A stretch of 64,000 bases of DNA, taken from assembly GCA_963677605.2 (NCBI GenBank), contig CAXXDX010000005.1, forward strand, positions 62,001 to 126,000, given 5' to 3'. The position numbers were made by a program, and so were the translations under genes. The notes beneath the pieces are model-generated. The model was not told the origin of the DNA. It worked only from the letters and a program-made list of their open reading frames with translations, and made no database searches. How positions within the stretch are numbered: position 1 is the first letter of the stretch; every line of letters starts with the position of its first letter. Origin of the DNA: JAGLOK01 sp963677605. GTDB lineage: Bacteria; Bacillota; Clostridia; Christensenellales; UMGS416. Below are positions 34,686 through 44,097 of this stretch, piece after piece.

Positions 34686-36727
34686 TTAGTTTAATATAAT
34701 ATCTCTTAACTTTTCTTCATACCTTTTTGAAGCTTCCATTTTAATGACTTCTGCTTCTTCGGAATATTCCGGCAAATTAAGCTCTTCTATTGCTTTTTTT
34801 ACTTTTTCCAAAAGCTTATAATCCTCCATAAGGCTTATAACTCTTGGATCCATCATTCCTGACTGTGAAAAGCCTATAAACTGTCCTGGTCCGCGCATCT
34901 TTAAGTCTTCCTCGGCGATGACAAAACCGTCATTTGATTTTTGCATGATATCAAGACGTTTCTTTGCCTCAGCTCCGTCAAAGGAGGTAACCAGAAAACA
35001 CCAGCTTTCTTTTTTCCCGCGCCCTACCCTGCCCCGCAATTGGTGAAGCTGCGCAAGGCCGAACCTTTCAGCGTTCTCTATTACCATAAAGCTCGCTTCC
35101 GGAACATCCACTCCCACTTCGATTACAGTAGTAGAAATTATACACTTTATATCTCCCGAACGAAACTTTGCCATTATATCTTCTTTTTCTTCGTTTTCAT
35201 TTTTCCGTGCAGTACGGCAAGCGGAACATCCGAAAAGATTTCGCTTTGTAATTCGTCGAGTATTTCCTCAGTTGATTTAGCATCAAGTTTATCGCTTTCC
35301 TCAATCAAGGGACACACAATATAGGCTCTGTTATCATTTTTAAGTTCTTTTTTTATATACAAATACATATCTCTTCGTTTTTTGTCATCCACTATGCGTG
35401 TTTTAATAGGAATTCGGCCTTTGGGCATTTCATCAATAATTGAGATATCCAAATCGCCGTATAATATCAAAGCGAGTGTGCGCGGAACAGGTGTTGCGCT
35501 CATTACCAACGTATCAGGGTTATGTCCCTTAGCTGATATTCTGGCCCTTTGTGCCACTCCGAAACGGTGCTGTTCATCAGTTACAACAAGACCCAGATCT
35601 TTATACTCAACTGACTTTTGAATTAATGCATGAGTGCCTATGACAACATCTGTATTACCGTTTTTTATGTCTTCTAATATAGCTCGCTTTTCAGCGACCG
35701 GCATTTTGCTTTTAAGCAATTTAACATTTACTCCAAAAGGCGACAAAAACTTGCTTATCGTTTCATAATGCTGGGTAGCGAGAATGTCGGTTGGTGCCAT
35801 CAGTGCGGACTGTTTGTTGTTTTTTGCAGCAACTAACATCGCAACTGATGCAGGTATAGTTTTTCCGCTTCCCACATCTCCCTGCAATAATCTATTCATT
35901 ACTACAGGTTTTTTCATATCGCCAAGTATTTCAGATATTACCCTTTTTTGTGCGTTTGTAAGTTCAAAACCAAACGAATTTGTATACTCATCCACTAAAT
36001 TATTGTCTGTTGTAAAAGCTTCGGAACTAAGCTTTGTGTTTTCTTTTTTTACATGAACCAAAGCTGTCATAAACAGAAGCATTTCCTCGAACGACAGGCG
36101 GTATTTAGCATTCAATGCCGCCTTAATTGAGTCAGGAAAATGAAGGTTTTGAAAAGTGTAGTTTATTTCCGGCAGACTGTATCTTTTGCGCAGCCCGGAT
36201 GGCAGTATCTCGGGGATTGAGCCAAGTTCTGCAGAAAGAACCTGTTCAACCATCTTTTTAAAAGGTTTTTGGGAAATACCTTTTACAAGTTTATAAGTAC
36301 AAAACACAGGCGGAAGATCTGAATCTATCTTTTCTATAATCGGATTTTGGATTTTCTTAACACCGCTTCGTGCATCAATTTTTCCGATAAGAATATATTC
36401 ATCACCTTTAGTTATGTTCTTTGCCATATACGGCTGATTGTAGTAAACACATTTTGCAGAAGTTTTCCCATCTGAAATATTAAAGCTTACAATTGAAAAA
36501 TTTCGTCCCTTTCGAAAAAGAGAAGGCTTTGAAACAACTCTTGCCTTAACAACTGCTTCTTCGCCATGGCTATACTCTGATATGCTTTTAGGTTTAGAAA
36601 TTTCTCTATAAGAATAAGGAGCATGAAACAAGATATCGCCGACAGTGAAGATTCCCATCTTCCTTAATGTCAGAGCGCGTTTGTCTCCTACTCCTTTTAT
36701 GCTTTTTACATCCGAGTTAAGCGGCAC
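34686..36727 (-). pseudogene. recG: ATP-dependent DNA helicase RecG, interrupted by a -1 frameshift
   Basis: Two frames together give a full RecG (about 680 aa) for branch migration and fork rescue. The N-terminal part (GTG start, AGGAGG six bases upstream) has the wedge/OB domain, Walker A LLQGDVGSGKT and the DEQH box TDEQHRFGVAQR. It ends VLHGKMKTKKKKI-stop. The C-terminal part resumes MAKFRSGDIKCIISTTVIEVGVDVP and LRGRVGRG (motif VI). One extra A in the A5 run at 35184-35188 or nearby would rejoin them as KMKTKKKEDIMAKF. A missing base or a recoding event is possible; motifs are otherwise intact. Confidence 0.9.
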
Positions 36728-36736
36728 AAAAGCCTC

Positions 36737-38374
36737 CTACTCAACTGAAATTATATAATAGTAAAGCGGCTGTCCGCCAAAGTAGACTTCAAAGTCCACA
36801 TCCTCATATTTTTCTTCAAGCTCGGCTACTATTGCGTTAGCTTTATCTTCTTCGATATCCTCTCCGTAGTAAAGTGTAACAATCTCTGCATCTTCATGCA
36901 TCATGCTTGAAACCAAATCGATTGTAGTGTCATGGATATCTTCATCGACTATTTCAATTTTACCGTCGCAAAGACCCATGATATTACCTTCTTTGATAAC
37001 TTTTCCATCAAACTCTGAATCGCGCACAGCATATGTAACCTGACCAGTAATAACAGTGTCAATCATAGACTCCATGCTCTCTTCGTTTGAAGCAATGTCA
37101 TTTAAAGGCTCATAGCCTAACATTGCAGCAACTCCCTGCGGAATAGTTTTCGTAGGTACGACCTTTACATTGCATTCCGCGATTTTTGCTGCCTGCTGTG
37201 CTGCCATGATAATGTTTGAGTTATTTGGAAGCACTATAACATTGTCCGCATTAGCCTTTTCTATGGCTGCAAGAATGTCTTCTGTGCTTGGGTTCATTGT
37301 CTGTCCGCCTTCGACCATGAAGTTTGCTCCGAGGTCTTTAAATACGGCTGAAAGTCCTTTTCCCGCTGCAACACATACTACTTCTGACTGAGTTCGCTCT
37401 TTTTTGTGGCTGTAATCGTGAAGTTCGCTGTGCTGTTCGCGCATGTTTTCTATCTTAATGTCTGAAAGCTGTCCCATGCGAAGAGCATACTGCAATACTT
37501 TGCCCGGCATTTCAGAATGCACATGGACTTTTATTATTCCGCTGTCTGCAACAACTACCACAGAGTCACCGATTAGCTGCAATCTGTTAGTAAGCCTCTG
37601 GACATCGTTTTCAGCTACATCATCATTTAAATTAATTATGAAAAATTCCGTACAGTATCCGAATTCGATTTCCTGATCGCTTTGCGCAGCCGCGCTAATG
37701 TTCTGCGAGCTTTGAGAGTCAGTATCAATAACGTCATCAATTGAGCCTGCTGCTTTTTCGCCTCTTAGTATTGCTAAAAAGCCTCTGTAGATTACAAGAA
37801 GCCCTGCTCCGCCTGCATCCACAACACCCGCTTGTTTTAAAACATCCAGCATCTCAGGTGTTTTTTCCAACATGTCTTCACCGGCAGAAACAGCCTGTTC
37901 CATTATCTCTATAATGTCATCTGTATTCTCGGATGCTTCCAATGCTCCCTGCGCACATGCCTTGGAAACTGTTAGAATAGTTCCCTCTCTTGGCTTCATA
38001 ACTGCCCTGTAAGCAGTTTTGACGCTTTCATCCAGGGCTAACACCAAATCTTCGCCTGTAGCTTCCTTCTTGCCTTGTATTCCTTTTGATATCCCTCTGA
38101 ATATCTGTGAAAGAATAACGCCTGAGTTTCCTCTTGCTCCTTTTAATGCACCTCTTGAAAGTGCTTCGCCAACTTTTGATATGCTGTCTTCATCTACCAT
38201 GTTGACTTCTTTTACTGCACTCTTAATTGTAAGAAGCATGTTTGTTCCTGTGTCGCCGTCAGGCACTGGAAAAACATTTAAATCATTAAGCTCGTTTTTC
38301 TTGCGAGCTAACATCACGGCCCCGTTTATTATCATTTCCTTAAAAAGGGCGCTGCTTATTTTATTCGTCTTCAA
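36737..38374 (-). CDS. DAK2-domain protein, fatty acid kinase FakA-like
   Basis: 545-aa protein of the YloV/FakA family, an acyl kinase that works with FakB acyl-binding proteins to feed exogenous fatty acids into phospholipids. The N-terminal DhaL/DAK2 domain has FPVPDGDTGTNMLLTI (metal-ATP Asp set) and ALKGARGNSGVILSQI. The C-terminal part (about 225-545) is the YloV regulatory/DegV-like domain (TIPQGVAAMLGYEP). It follows the Asp23-family gene by 15 bp, as in Bacillus yloU-yloV, and precedes recG by 9 bp. Confidence 0.9.
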   Translation of the reverse strand: MKTNKISSALFKEMIINGAVMLARKKNELNDLNVFPVPDGDTGTNMLLTIKSAVKEVNMVDEDSISKVGEALSRGALKGARGNSGVILSQIFRGISKGIQGKKEATGEDLVLALDESVKTAYRAVMKPREGTILTVSKACAQGALEASENTDDIIEIMEQAVSAGEDMLEKTPEMLDVLKQAGVVDAGGAGLLVIYRGFLAILRGEKAAGSIDDVIDTDSQSSQNISAAAQSDQEIEFGYCTEFFIINLNDDVAENDVQRLTNRLQLIGDSVVVVADSGIIKVHVHSEMPGKVLQYALRMGQLSDIKIENMREQHSELHDYSHKKERTQSEVVCVAAGKGLSAVFKDLGANFMVEGGQTMNPSTEDILAAIEKANADNVIVLPNNSNIIMAAQQAAKIAECNVKVVPTKTIPQGVAAMLGYEPLNDIASNEESMESMIDTVITGQVTYAVRDSEFDGKVIKEGNIMGLCDGKIEIVDEDIHDTTIDLVSSMMHEDAEIVTLYYGEDIEEDKANAIVAELEEKYEDVDFEVYFGGQPLYYYIISVE

Positions 38375-38389
38375 TTCATTGTCCTCCGC

Positions 38390-38737
38390 TTAAACTTTTA
38401 CACTTTCGACGGTAACATTAACTTTGCCGACTTTAAGCCCTGTAAACTTCTCAACATTATAGCGAACTGTGTCTTTTGCTATTTCAGCAACTGCGTTAAT
38501 TGATACTCCGTAAATAACTTTTACAAAGATGTCGATATCCACAGTCTCCTCAAGCTTAGTTACTTTAATGCCTTTTGAGTAGTTGGCAAGGTTAAAAAGG
38601 TCGGAAATACCGTCTGCCGCGCGCTTTGAAGACATGCCGACTATACCATAGCATTCCTCCAGGGAATGCCCTGCTATTATCGCTATGACTTCACTTGAGA
38701 TACTTATAGTACCCAATTCATTTATTATTGCGCTCAT
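38390..38737 (-). CDS. Asp23/Gls24 family protein
   Basis: 115-aa YloU-type member of the Asp23/Gls24 envelope-stress family. Signature: ISSEVIAIIAGHSLEECYGIVGMSSK at the start and VNAVAEIAKDTVRYNVEKFTGLKVGKVNVTVESV at the end (shown in part). Usually paired with the FakA-like gene, as here. Function is not firmly known. The next 275 bp to the cupin gene is AT-rich with no gene seen. Confidence 0.93.
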   Translation of the reverse strand: MSAIINELGTISISSEVIAIIAGHSLEECYGIVGMSSKRAADGISDLFNLANYSKGIKVTKLEETVDIDIFVKVIYGVSINAVAEIAKDTVRYNVEKFTGLKVGKVNVTVESVKV

Positions 38738-39013
38738 TTAATATCTCTCCTTAGAATTTATTCTTAAATAATTATGATAAGAACAAATTGATTGTATCTT
38801 ATTTATATTATAGTTGCAAATTTTTAAATTTAGCATGAATATTTTGTCACAAAACAAATAAGGTTTCAACAGATTTTTTAATTTTTAATAATTACTACAT
38901 AAGAACTATCTGCATAGATATCAATACTTGCGTTATTTTCAAAGAAAAAGTATCTTACACATATTTAAAAATCATACTATTCAAATTCTTTTTTATAAAC
39001 ATTAACTATTATA

Positions 39014-39358
39014 CTAATCCAATATAATAACAGCTATCATCTCCATAGTAACACTTCCGGAATTTCTTATGGAATGCCCGTATCCGTCAGGAGTTATTAT
39101 TACATCTCCGGCTTTGCAGGGTACATCAGTTCCGTCATCGTCCACAACCGCCTCGCCTTTTGTGATTATGTAATACTCAGTCTCACTATTGTGTACATGA
39201 TGGCCAATAGAGCAGCCCGGTTCAAGGGTTATTTTAGACATTAGCCTGCATTTTTCAGGCAATCCTTCTTTTTGAATGTGCTCAATTACTACATCACCTT
39301 CTCCGCCGCGCATTTCATGGCGCACTTCTTTCAAATAATCTTTAGGTGTAACTTTCAT
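39014..39358 (-). CDS. Cupin-domain protein
   Basis: 114-aa single-domain cupin. Motif 1 GCSIGHHVHNSETEYYIITKGE (in two parts) carries HxH and Glu metal ligands; motif 2 is GDVIITPDGYGHSIRN, with the His. Probably a metal-dependent sugar-phosphate or small-molecule binding protein; no substrate can be given. Transcribed alone; a Shine-Dalgarno AGGAG lies before the ATG. Confidence 0.85.
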   Translation of the reverse strand: MKVTPKDYLKEVRHEMRGGEGDVVIEHIQKEGLPEKCRLMSKITLEPGCSIGHHVHNSETEYYIITKGEAVVDDDGTDVPCKAGDVIITPDGYGHSIRNSGSVTMEMIAVIILD

Positions 39359-39408
39359 AAACTACTCCTCCATATTTTATTCTTCTATATTTTATTATAT
39401 TTCTCCAA

Positions 39409-39443
39409 TAAAAAGAAGGCATGAATAACATCATGCCTTCTTT
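39409..39443 (-). terminator. Terminator of the chemoreceptor gene
   Basis: 13-bp stem AAAGAAGGCATGA / TCATGCCTTCTTT with a 6-base loop, followed on the minus strand by TTATTGG. Confidence 0.88.
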
Positions 39444-39457
39444 ACTACAATTTATTG

Positions 39458-40999
39458 TTAGAAGTCATCATCCCCGTCCAAAGGAATTACATTGCTTGGA
39501 TTAACTATCCTTACTTTAGAGTTAGGATTATGTTTTGGAACAGGAGAGGAAGGTTCTGATTTCTCCACAGCAGTCTGAGCCTGCTTTTTAGCATTGTTTA
39601 TCATTTTATTAAGCTCAATTACAATGTTTTCAAGCATGCTTGCCTGAGTTTTAAGCTCTTCCGCTGATGCTGCGCTTTCCTGAGCCGTTGCTGCATTCTG
39701 CTGGACGACCTGTTCCATCTGACCTATAGCCTCAGTTACCTGAGCTGTTCCTTTCGCCTGCTCTTCGCTGGCAGCCGTTATTTCATCCATCAAGAGATTA
39801 ACATCCTTGGTTTTTGACATAATCTCGTCAAGTGCCGCGCTTACGGAAACGCTTATTTCTGCACCCTGTTCAGACAGCTCAATATTTCTGTCTATAATCT
39901 CCGCAGTATCTTTTGCGGCTTTAGCACTTTTTTGTGCAAGGTTACGAACTTCTTCTGCAACAACCGCGAATCCTTGGCCTGCATCTCCTGCTCGTGCCGC
40001 TTCAACAGCAGCATTTAATGCCAGCATGTTAGTCTGGAAAGCAATGTCATCAATAACTTTTATAATCTTTGCTATATCCGAACTTGATTTTTTAAGCTCA
40101 TCCATGGAAAGCGTCATGTTTGCAACCTTCTTTGAACCGTCTTCGGCTGCCACACGAGCTTCTTTTGAAAGGTTATTTGCCTGACGTGTATTATCGGCAT
40201 TTTGTTTAACCATAGATGACGTTTCATCCATTACGGCAGACGTCTCCTCGATGGAGGCAGCCTGTTCGTTTGAGCCTTCTGCAAGCTGCTGTCCTGCGCT
40301 TGTAAGCTGTGTTGAAGCAGAAGATACAGATGCCGCCGAGCGTGCCAGTGAATTCATGTGACCCCTAAGCTCTCTTACCACTCTTATAATTATAAGCGTT
40401 GATACGGCTACACCGCCAATCATACCAATGATTGCCGTAATAAGAAGTATGAGTGTCGTTCTTTGCTGAGCTTCGCACAATGCAAGGTTTGCAGCTTCGC
40501 TGCTTGAAATAAATTCAGTTTTAAGCTGGTCTAATATCGAGGTGATTTCACCTAATATTATAACTACATGCTCTTTGTAATAATCAGTTGCCTCGTCAGT
40601 TTTTCCTGCATTAATATATTCGTTTACTATGTGTACAGAATCATGCAATTCGTTGTGATGCGGCTCGACTTCTTTAAGCAGACTCTGAACTTTCTCATTG
40701 TCATAATTAATTACTTCGTCAGAATACATCCATAGTCCGAATCCGCACTGAGTAGGATCTGCCTGACCGGAGAATTCAACCCCGTTGTCTATAGCTTCAC
40801 GCATATCCATAACCCATTTGTAGTGATCAATTGTTTTACTGAGGACAGTCTCTACATCTTTGTCGGAAGAAATCACAGTGTCCGACATTGCAATCATTGA
40901 TTGTAATTGTACTCTTGATACTACCGAAATAGCTATTAAAGCTATTGATAATATAACTATCGGAATTGTCAGTCTCTTAGCTAAATTCATCTTAATCAT
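39458..40999 (-). CDS. Methyl-accepting chemotaxis protein with CZB-like extracellular domain
   Basis: 513-aa chemoreceptor (ATG at 40999, GAGGAGG upstream). TM1 is about residues 12-30, TM2 about 185-210. Between them are His59 (HYKW), Cys85 (CGFGLW), His115 and His119 (HNELH): the zinc-ligand pattern of a CZB domain, which is usually cytoplasmic. The cytoplasmic MCP tip has the conserved KIIKVIDDIAFQTNMLALNAAVEAARAGDAGQGFAVVAEEVR (in parts). The C-terminus has a Pro/Ser/Lys linker ending GDDDF, possibly a CheR-tether-like tail. The ligand is unknown; zinc is a guess from the motif. Confidence 0.92.
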   Translation of the reverse strand: MIKMNLAKRLTIPIVILSIALIAISVVSRVQLQSMIAMSDTVISSDKDVETVLSKTIDHYKWVMDMREAIDNGVEFSGQADPTQCGFGLWMYSDEVINYDNEKVQSLLKEVEPHHNELHDSVHIVNEYINAGKTDEATDYYKEHVVIILGEITSILDQLKTEFISSSEAANLALCEAQQRTTLILLITAIIGMIGGVAVSTLIIIRVVRELRGHMNSLARSAASVSSASTQLTSAGQQLAEGSNEQAASIEETSAVMDETSSMVKQNADNTRQANNLSKEARVAAEDGSKKVANMTLSMDELKKSSSDIAKIIKVIDDIAFQTNMLALNAAVEAARAGDAGQGFAVVAEEVRNLAQKSAKAAKDTAEIIDRNIELSEQGAEISVSVSAALDEIMSKTKDVNLLMDEITAASEEQAKGTAQVTEAIGQMEQVVQQNAATAQESAASAEELKTQASMLENIVIELNKMINNAKKQAQTAVEKSEPSSPVPKHNPNSKVRIVNPSNVIPLDGDDDF

Positions 41000-41377
41000 A
41001 ATGTTCCTCCTCAACGTATTGCCAATTATATTACTTTTTTCTGTACTGGATTGAGAGTAATTTGTATCTATCTAATCTGTTTTTATCATGAATTTTTTAA
41101 TTACATACTATTATAATATCGGTAAAAAAAGTAAATTACTATAGAAAAAAAATGCTTTTCTGACTTTTTGTAAACTTTTTAACCACATAAGTTAACTTTT
41201 GCATATATTTTACCATAAATAGATAAAAAAATAAATAAAAATACATAAATTTATAATAAAAAAATATTTATCTAATATAAGTAAACAGTGATATTTTGAA
41301 CAGTTTTTTAACATATTCCGTATTATTTGATTACTTTAATTCTGAGTATTATAATAGGAATAAAAGGAGGTAACTCA
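41000..41377. other. Intergenic region, AT-rich
   Basis: A 378-bp gap between the chemoreceptor and the aldo/keto reductase, divergently transcribed. It is very AT-rich around 41190-41280. It must hold both promoters. I see no convincing -35/-10 pair or flagellar sigma site, and no ORF. Confidence 0.6.
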
Positions 41378-42223
41378 ATGAAATTAAGAAACGAAACATA
41401 CAAACTTAATGACGGAGTGGCAATTCCCAAAGTCGGCCTTGGTGTTTTCCTTGCTAAAGACGGAAGTGAAACATACAATGCAGTAAGATGGGCTCTGGAT
41501 TTAGGTTACAGACATATTGATACTGCAGCAATTTATAGAAATGAAGACAGTGTGGGAAAGGCTGTTCGTGACAGCGGCGTTGCACGCGAAGATATATTTA
41601 TCACAACTAAACTCTGGAACGATAAACAAAGATATGATGATGCTCTTATGGCTTTTGATGAAAGCAGGAAAAAGCTTTTGACTGATTATGTGGATTTATA
41701 TTTGATTCACTGGCCAAATTATAAGTTTGAATACAACGTTCAGGCCTTTGAAGCAATGCAGAAACTCAAAAGCGACGGAAAGATTCGTTCAATCGGTGTA
41801 AGCAATTTTACAGTAAAACACCTAGAGCATCTCATAGATAAAACCGGTGTTACTCCAAGTACCAATCAAGTGGAACGCCATCCCGCATACAACCAAAAAG
41901 AGCTCAAAGAGTATTGTGATAATCATAATATCAGAATAGAATCATGGGGACCTTTGATGCAAGGCAAGTTTGTGGGCGTAAAACTTTTTGAAGATATTGC
42001 GGAAAAATATGATAAAACAGCAGCTCAAGTACTTGTAAGATGGCACCTGCAGGGTGGTTTTGTAGCAATACCTAAATCAGTTAAAAAGGAGCGAATTGAT
42101 TCAAACACCGACGTGTTCGATTTTGAATTATCTCAGGAAGATATGGATTCAATAAACAGCTATAGGCAAGGTCCTCCTAAAACTGATCCTAACACTTTCC
42201 GTTACGATTTCGACAGTTATTAA
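41378..42223 (+). CDS. Aldo/keto reductase
   Basis: 281-aa NADPH-dependent carbonyl reductase. The catalytic tetrad is complete: Asp and Tyr in DLGYRHIDTAAIYRNED, Lys in TKLWND, His in YLIHWP; the NADPH-binding IPKSVKKERID is near the C-terminus. Closest to the small-molecule (2,5-diketo-gluconate reductase type) family. The ATG at 41378 follows AAAGGAGGTAAC. Monocistronic, with a terminator just after. Confidence 0.93.
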   Translation: MKLRNETYKLNDGVAIPKVGLGVFLAKDGSETYNAVRWALDLGYRHIDTAAIYRNEDSVGKAVRDSGVAREDIFITTKLWNDKQRYDDALMAFDESRKKLLTDYVDLYLIHWPNYKFEYNVQAFEAMQKLKSDGKIRSIGVSNFTVKHLEHLIDKTGVTPSTNQVERHPAYNQKELKEYCDNHNIRIESWGPLMQGKFVGVKLFEDIAEKYDKTAAQVLVRWHLQGGFVAIPKSVKKERIDSNTDVFDFELSQEDMDSINSYRQGPPKTDPNTFRYDFDSY

Positions 42224-42230
42224 ATGCACA

Positions 42231-42260
42231 AAAGAGCAGGCATAGACCTGCTCTTTTTAT
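42231..42260. terminator. Bidirectional terminator
   Basis: Stem AAGAGCAGG / CCTGCTCTT with a 6-base loop and a T-run on the plus strand. It lies between the reductase (+) and the membrane protein (-). Confidence 0.85.
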
Positions 42261-42273
42261 TACAATATTTTAA

Positions 42274-42750
42274 TTAAGCTTCTGCTAATACTACCTGTTT
42301 TTCTTCATCCGTCGGTTTCTCTTTTATAAAAGCCATGATACCGCCGACTATAAGCAGACAGCCGCCAATGAAACCAACAGCTGTAACCAGAGCCACAAGG
42401 CCGCTTACCAACATAAATACTCCGCCAAGCACATTTGAGCTTTCAGCCAATGCACCGCCTACTATTCCAAGCACCGCGACAATCAAAAATACGACTCCGA
42501 TTGCCACAACAACTGCTCCTGAAAATCTTGTTAAATCAAATATACCGTCTTTGTAGAGATATTCATCAATCTCATAGTCTTCAATTTCTTCTGCCTCAAG
42601 TAAATTCTCATAATATTCCGAGTCCATATAGTTTTCAAGAATCGGTGTAATGAAAGAGGAAATGAATACTCCTCCCAATATTATAAGAACTGCCATTAAT
42701 GCGGATAAACTTCCGCCTACTATTCCCAATACTTTGCTGGTTTTTCTCAT
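42274..42750 (-). CDS. DUF4064-like four-helix membrane protein
   Basis: 158 aa with four hydrophobic segments (about 7-32, 73-95, 100-122, 125-146) and one acidic loop (residues 38-66, NYMDSEYYENLLEAEEIED). The first helix is glycine-rich, VLGIVGGSLSALMAVLIILGGVF. The pattern fits the DUF4064 family of small Firmicute membrane proteins; function unknown. GGAGG precedes the ATG. Confidence 0.75.
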   Translation of the reverse strand: MRKTSKVLGIVGGSLSALMAVLIILGGVFISSFITPILENYMDSEYYENLLEAEEIEDYEIDEYLYKDGIFDLTRFSGAVVVAIGVVFLIVAVLGIVGGALAESSNVLGGVFMLVSGLVALVTAVGFIGGCLLIVGGIMAFIKEKPTDEEKQVVLAEA

Positions 42751-42881
42751 CGGAAAACCTCCTTATTTGTTTATACCCTTATTATCTGTTAACGCATCTG
42801 TTAAAACAATTAACAAAACATTAGAAGAAGTTTAAAACAACTATAATCTTTCTTAGCATTAATATTCTGTTTATGAAACTA

Positions 42882-43559
42882 TTATTTGAAATAATCCTTT
42901 AGTATTTCAAGCACTTCACTATACGCTTTTGGCCATAAATGAATGCCTTCAATTGTATATGAAGATTTAAGCACACCTTTTCCATCACAAAGAACAGTGG
43001 AAACATCGATATAAATATATTTAAATGAATCAGCGAGTTTGTTTACAGCCCTGTTTACGCTTTTTATAGCTTCATTTGTTCTTGTAGAAAACATTCTGTT
43101 TTTTTCATTTTCAGGAAGTCCGACTGCAGCATCAGGATTTACAGGATAATATGAAAGAATAAACACTTTTGTTCCAGGCAGTTTTTCTTTAATCCTTTCA
43201 AGAATTATCTCGTAATTTTTTAAAAGCTGATCTTGGCTATATCCCTCAGCACCTATGTCATTTGAGCCAATATTTATAAATATCTTCTCAGGTTCAAGTT
43301 CAAAGATGCACACATCCATACTGTCACCTGACAGCATATCATTTGTTGTGTCCCCGCCTATTCCCCTATTATATATAATATTTTCTTCAGATAAACTCAA
43401 TGAAAGTTCATTTATGGGGAACTGTTCAGCAAGGGAGGAACCTGCAAAAACTATTTTCCCTCTTTGCGCGTATTTATTTAGCTGCCTATATCTTTCAATT
43501 TTAATAAGCCTTTCTCTACGCATATACTCTTCCATCATTTTGCGTATATCGCTTGACAT
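42882..43559 (-). CDS. SGNH/GDSL-type hydrolase
   Basis: About 225-aa esterase-like protein. Block I FAGSSLAEQFP (Ser nucleophile), block II NRGIGGDTT (Gly), block III NIGSNDIG (Asn) and block V EGIHLWPKAY (His) are all present. Typically a cytoplasmic acetyl-esterase or lysophospholipase of the PAF-acetylhydrolase-like group; no signal peptide. The ATG at 43559 is likely; AAGGAG lies 12 bases upstream, and a TTG further upstream is less likely. Confidence 0.88.
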   Translation of the reverse strand: MSSDIRKMMEEYMRRERLIKIERYRQLNKYAQRGKIVFAGSSLAEQFPINELSLSLSEENIIYNRGIGGDTTNDMLSGDSMDVCIFELEPEKIFINIGSNDIGAEGYSQDQLLKNYEIILERIKEKLPGTKVFILSYYPVNPDAAVGLPENEKNRMFSTRTNEAIKSVNRAVNKLADSFKYIYIDVSTVLCDGKGVLKSSYTIEGIHLWPKAYSEVLEILKDYFK

Positions 43560-43611
43560 AGTCTTGATCAACTCCTTCTGCTTTCATATTACTAAAACAA
43601 ATTATTATAAA

Positions 43612-43638
43612 CAAAAAAACCGCGGTTATGCCGCGGTT
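43612..43638 (-). terminator. Terminator of the ruv-queA-tgt-yajC operon
   Basis: Minus strand: AACCGCGG-cataa-CCGCGGTT followed by TTTTTG. It lies 22 bp after the yajC stop. Confidence 0.9.
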
Positions 43639-43659
43639 CGTTTTTAGCTTAAGTTTATA

Positions 43660-43989
43660 TTACAGTTTGCTTTCAGCATCTTCGAATTCATTGATATCGC
43701 TGATGCCGTTTCTGTCAATAATAAGCTCTGTTTTGTTTTTGCCAACTTCGATTGTAATAACATCGTCCTGAATCTTGGTGATAGTTCCGTAGATACGTCC
43801 GATTGTTGTGATGCTGTCGCCGACTTTAATCTGTGCAAGTTTTTCTTTTCTTTTCTTCTGCTGTTTCTGCTGAGGTCTGATGAGAAGGAAGTAGAAAACT
43901 ACGATTAATAAAAGAGGAATTAATAATGAACCATATTGCCCAAGAATCCCTGTTGCTTCTGCGCCTGTTGCTGCTGCTTCTAATAACAT
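43660..43989 (-). CDS. yajC: Preprotein translocase subunit YajC
   Basis: 109-aa membrane protein of the Sec accessory complex. One transmembrane helix (about 23-42, LLIPLLLIVVFYFLLIRPQQK) and the conserved RPQQKQQKKRKEKLAQIKVGDSITTIGRIYG pattern after it. Last gene of the ruvCAB-queA-tgt operon, a usual location. Confidence 0.95.
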   Translation of the reverse strand: MLLEAAATGAEATGILGQYGSLLIPLLLIVVFYFLLIRPQQKQQKKRKEKLAQIKVGDSITTIGRIYGTITKIQDDVITIEVGKNKTELIIDRNGISDINEFEDAESKL

Positions 43990-44097
43990 TAACTTATACC
44001 ATCCTATATACTATTTTATTGTAAAGCAAAAGCGCGAGCAAATGCTTTATTTTCTATGCAATAATAACTTAAATCCTGTTTTTTTGCAATATTTAAG

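Noticed and set aside
41101..41326. Origin-like AT-rich segment between the chemoreceptor and the reductase
   Set aside because: No DnaA boxes, no dnaA/dnaN nearby; simply AT-rich intergenic DNA.
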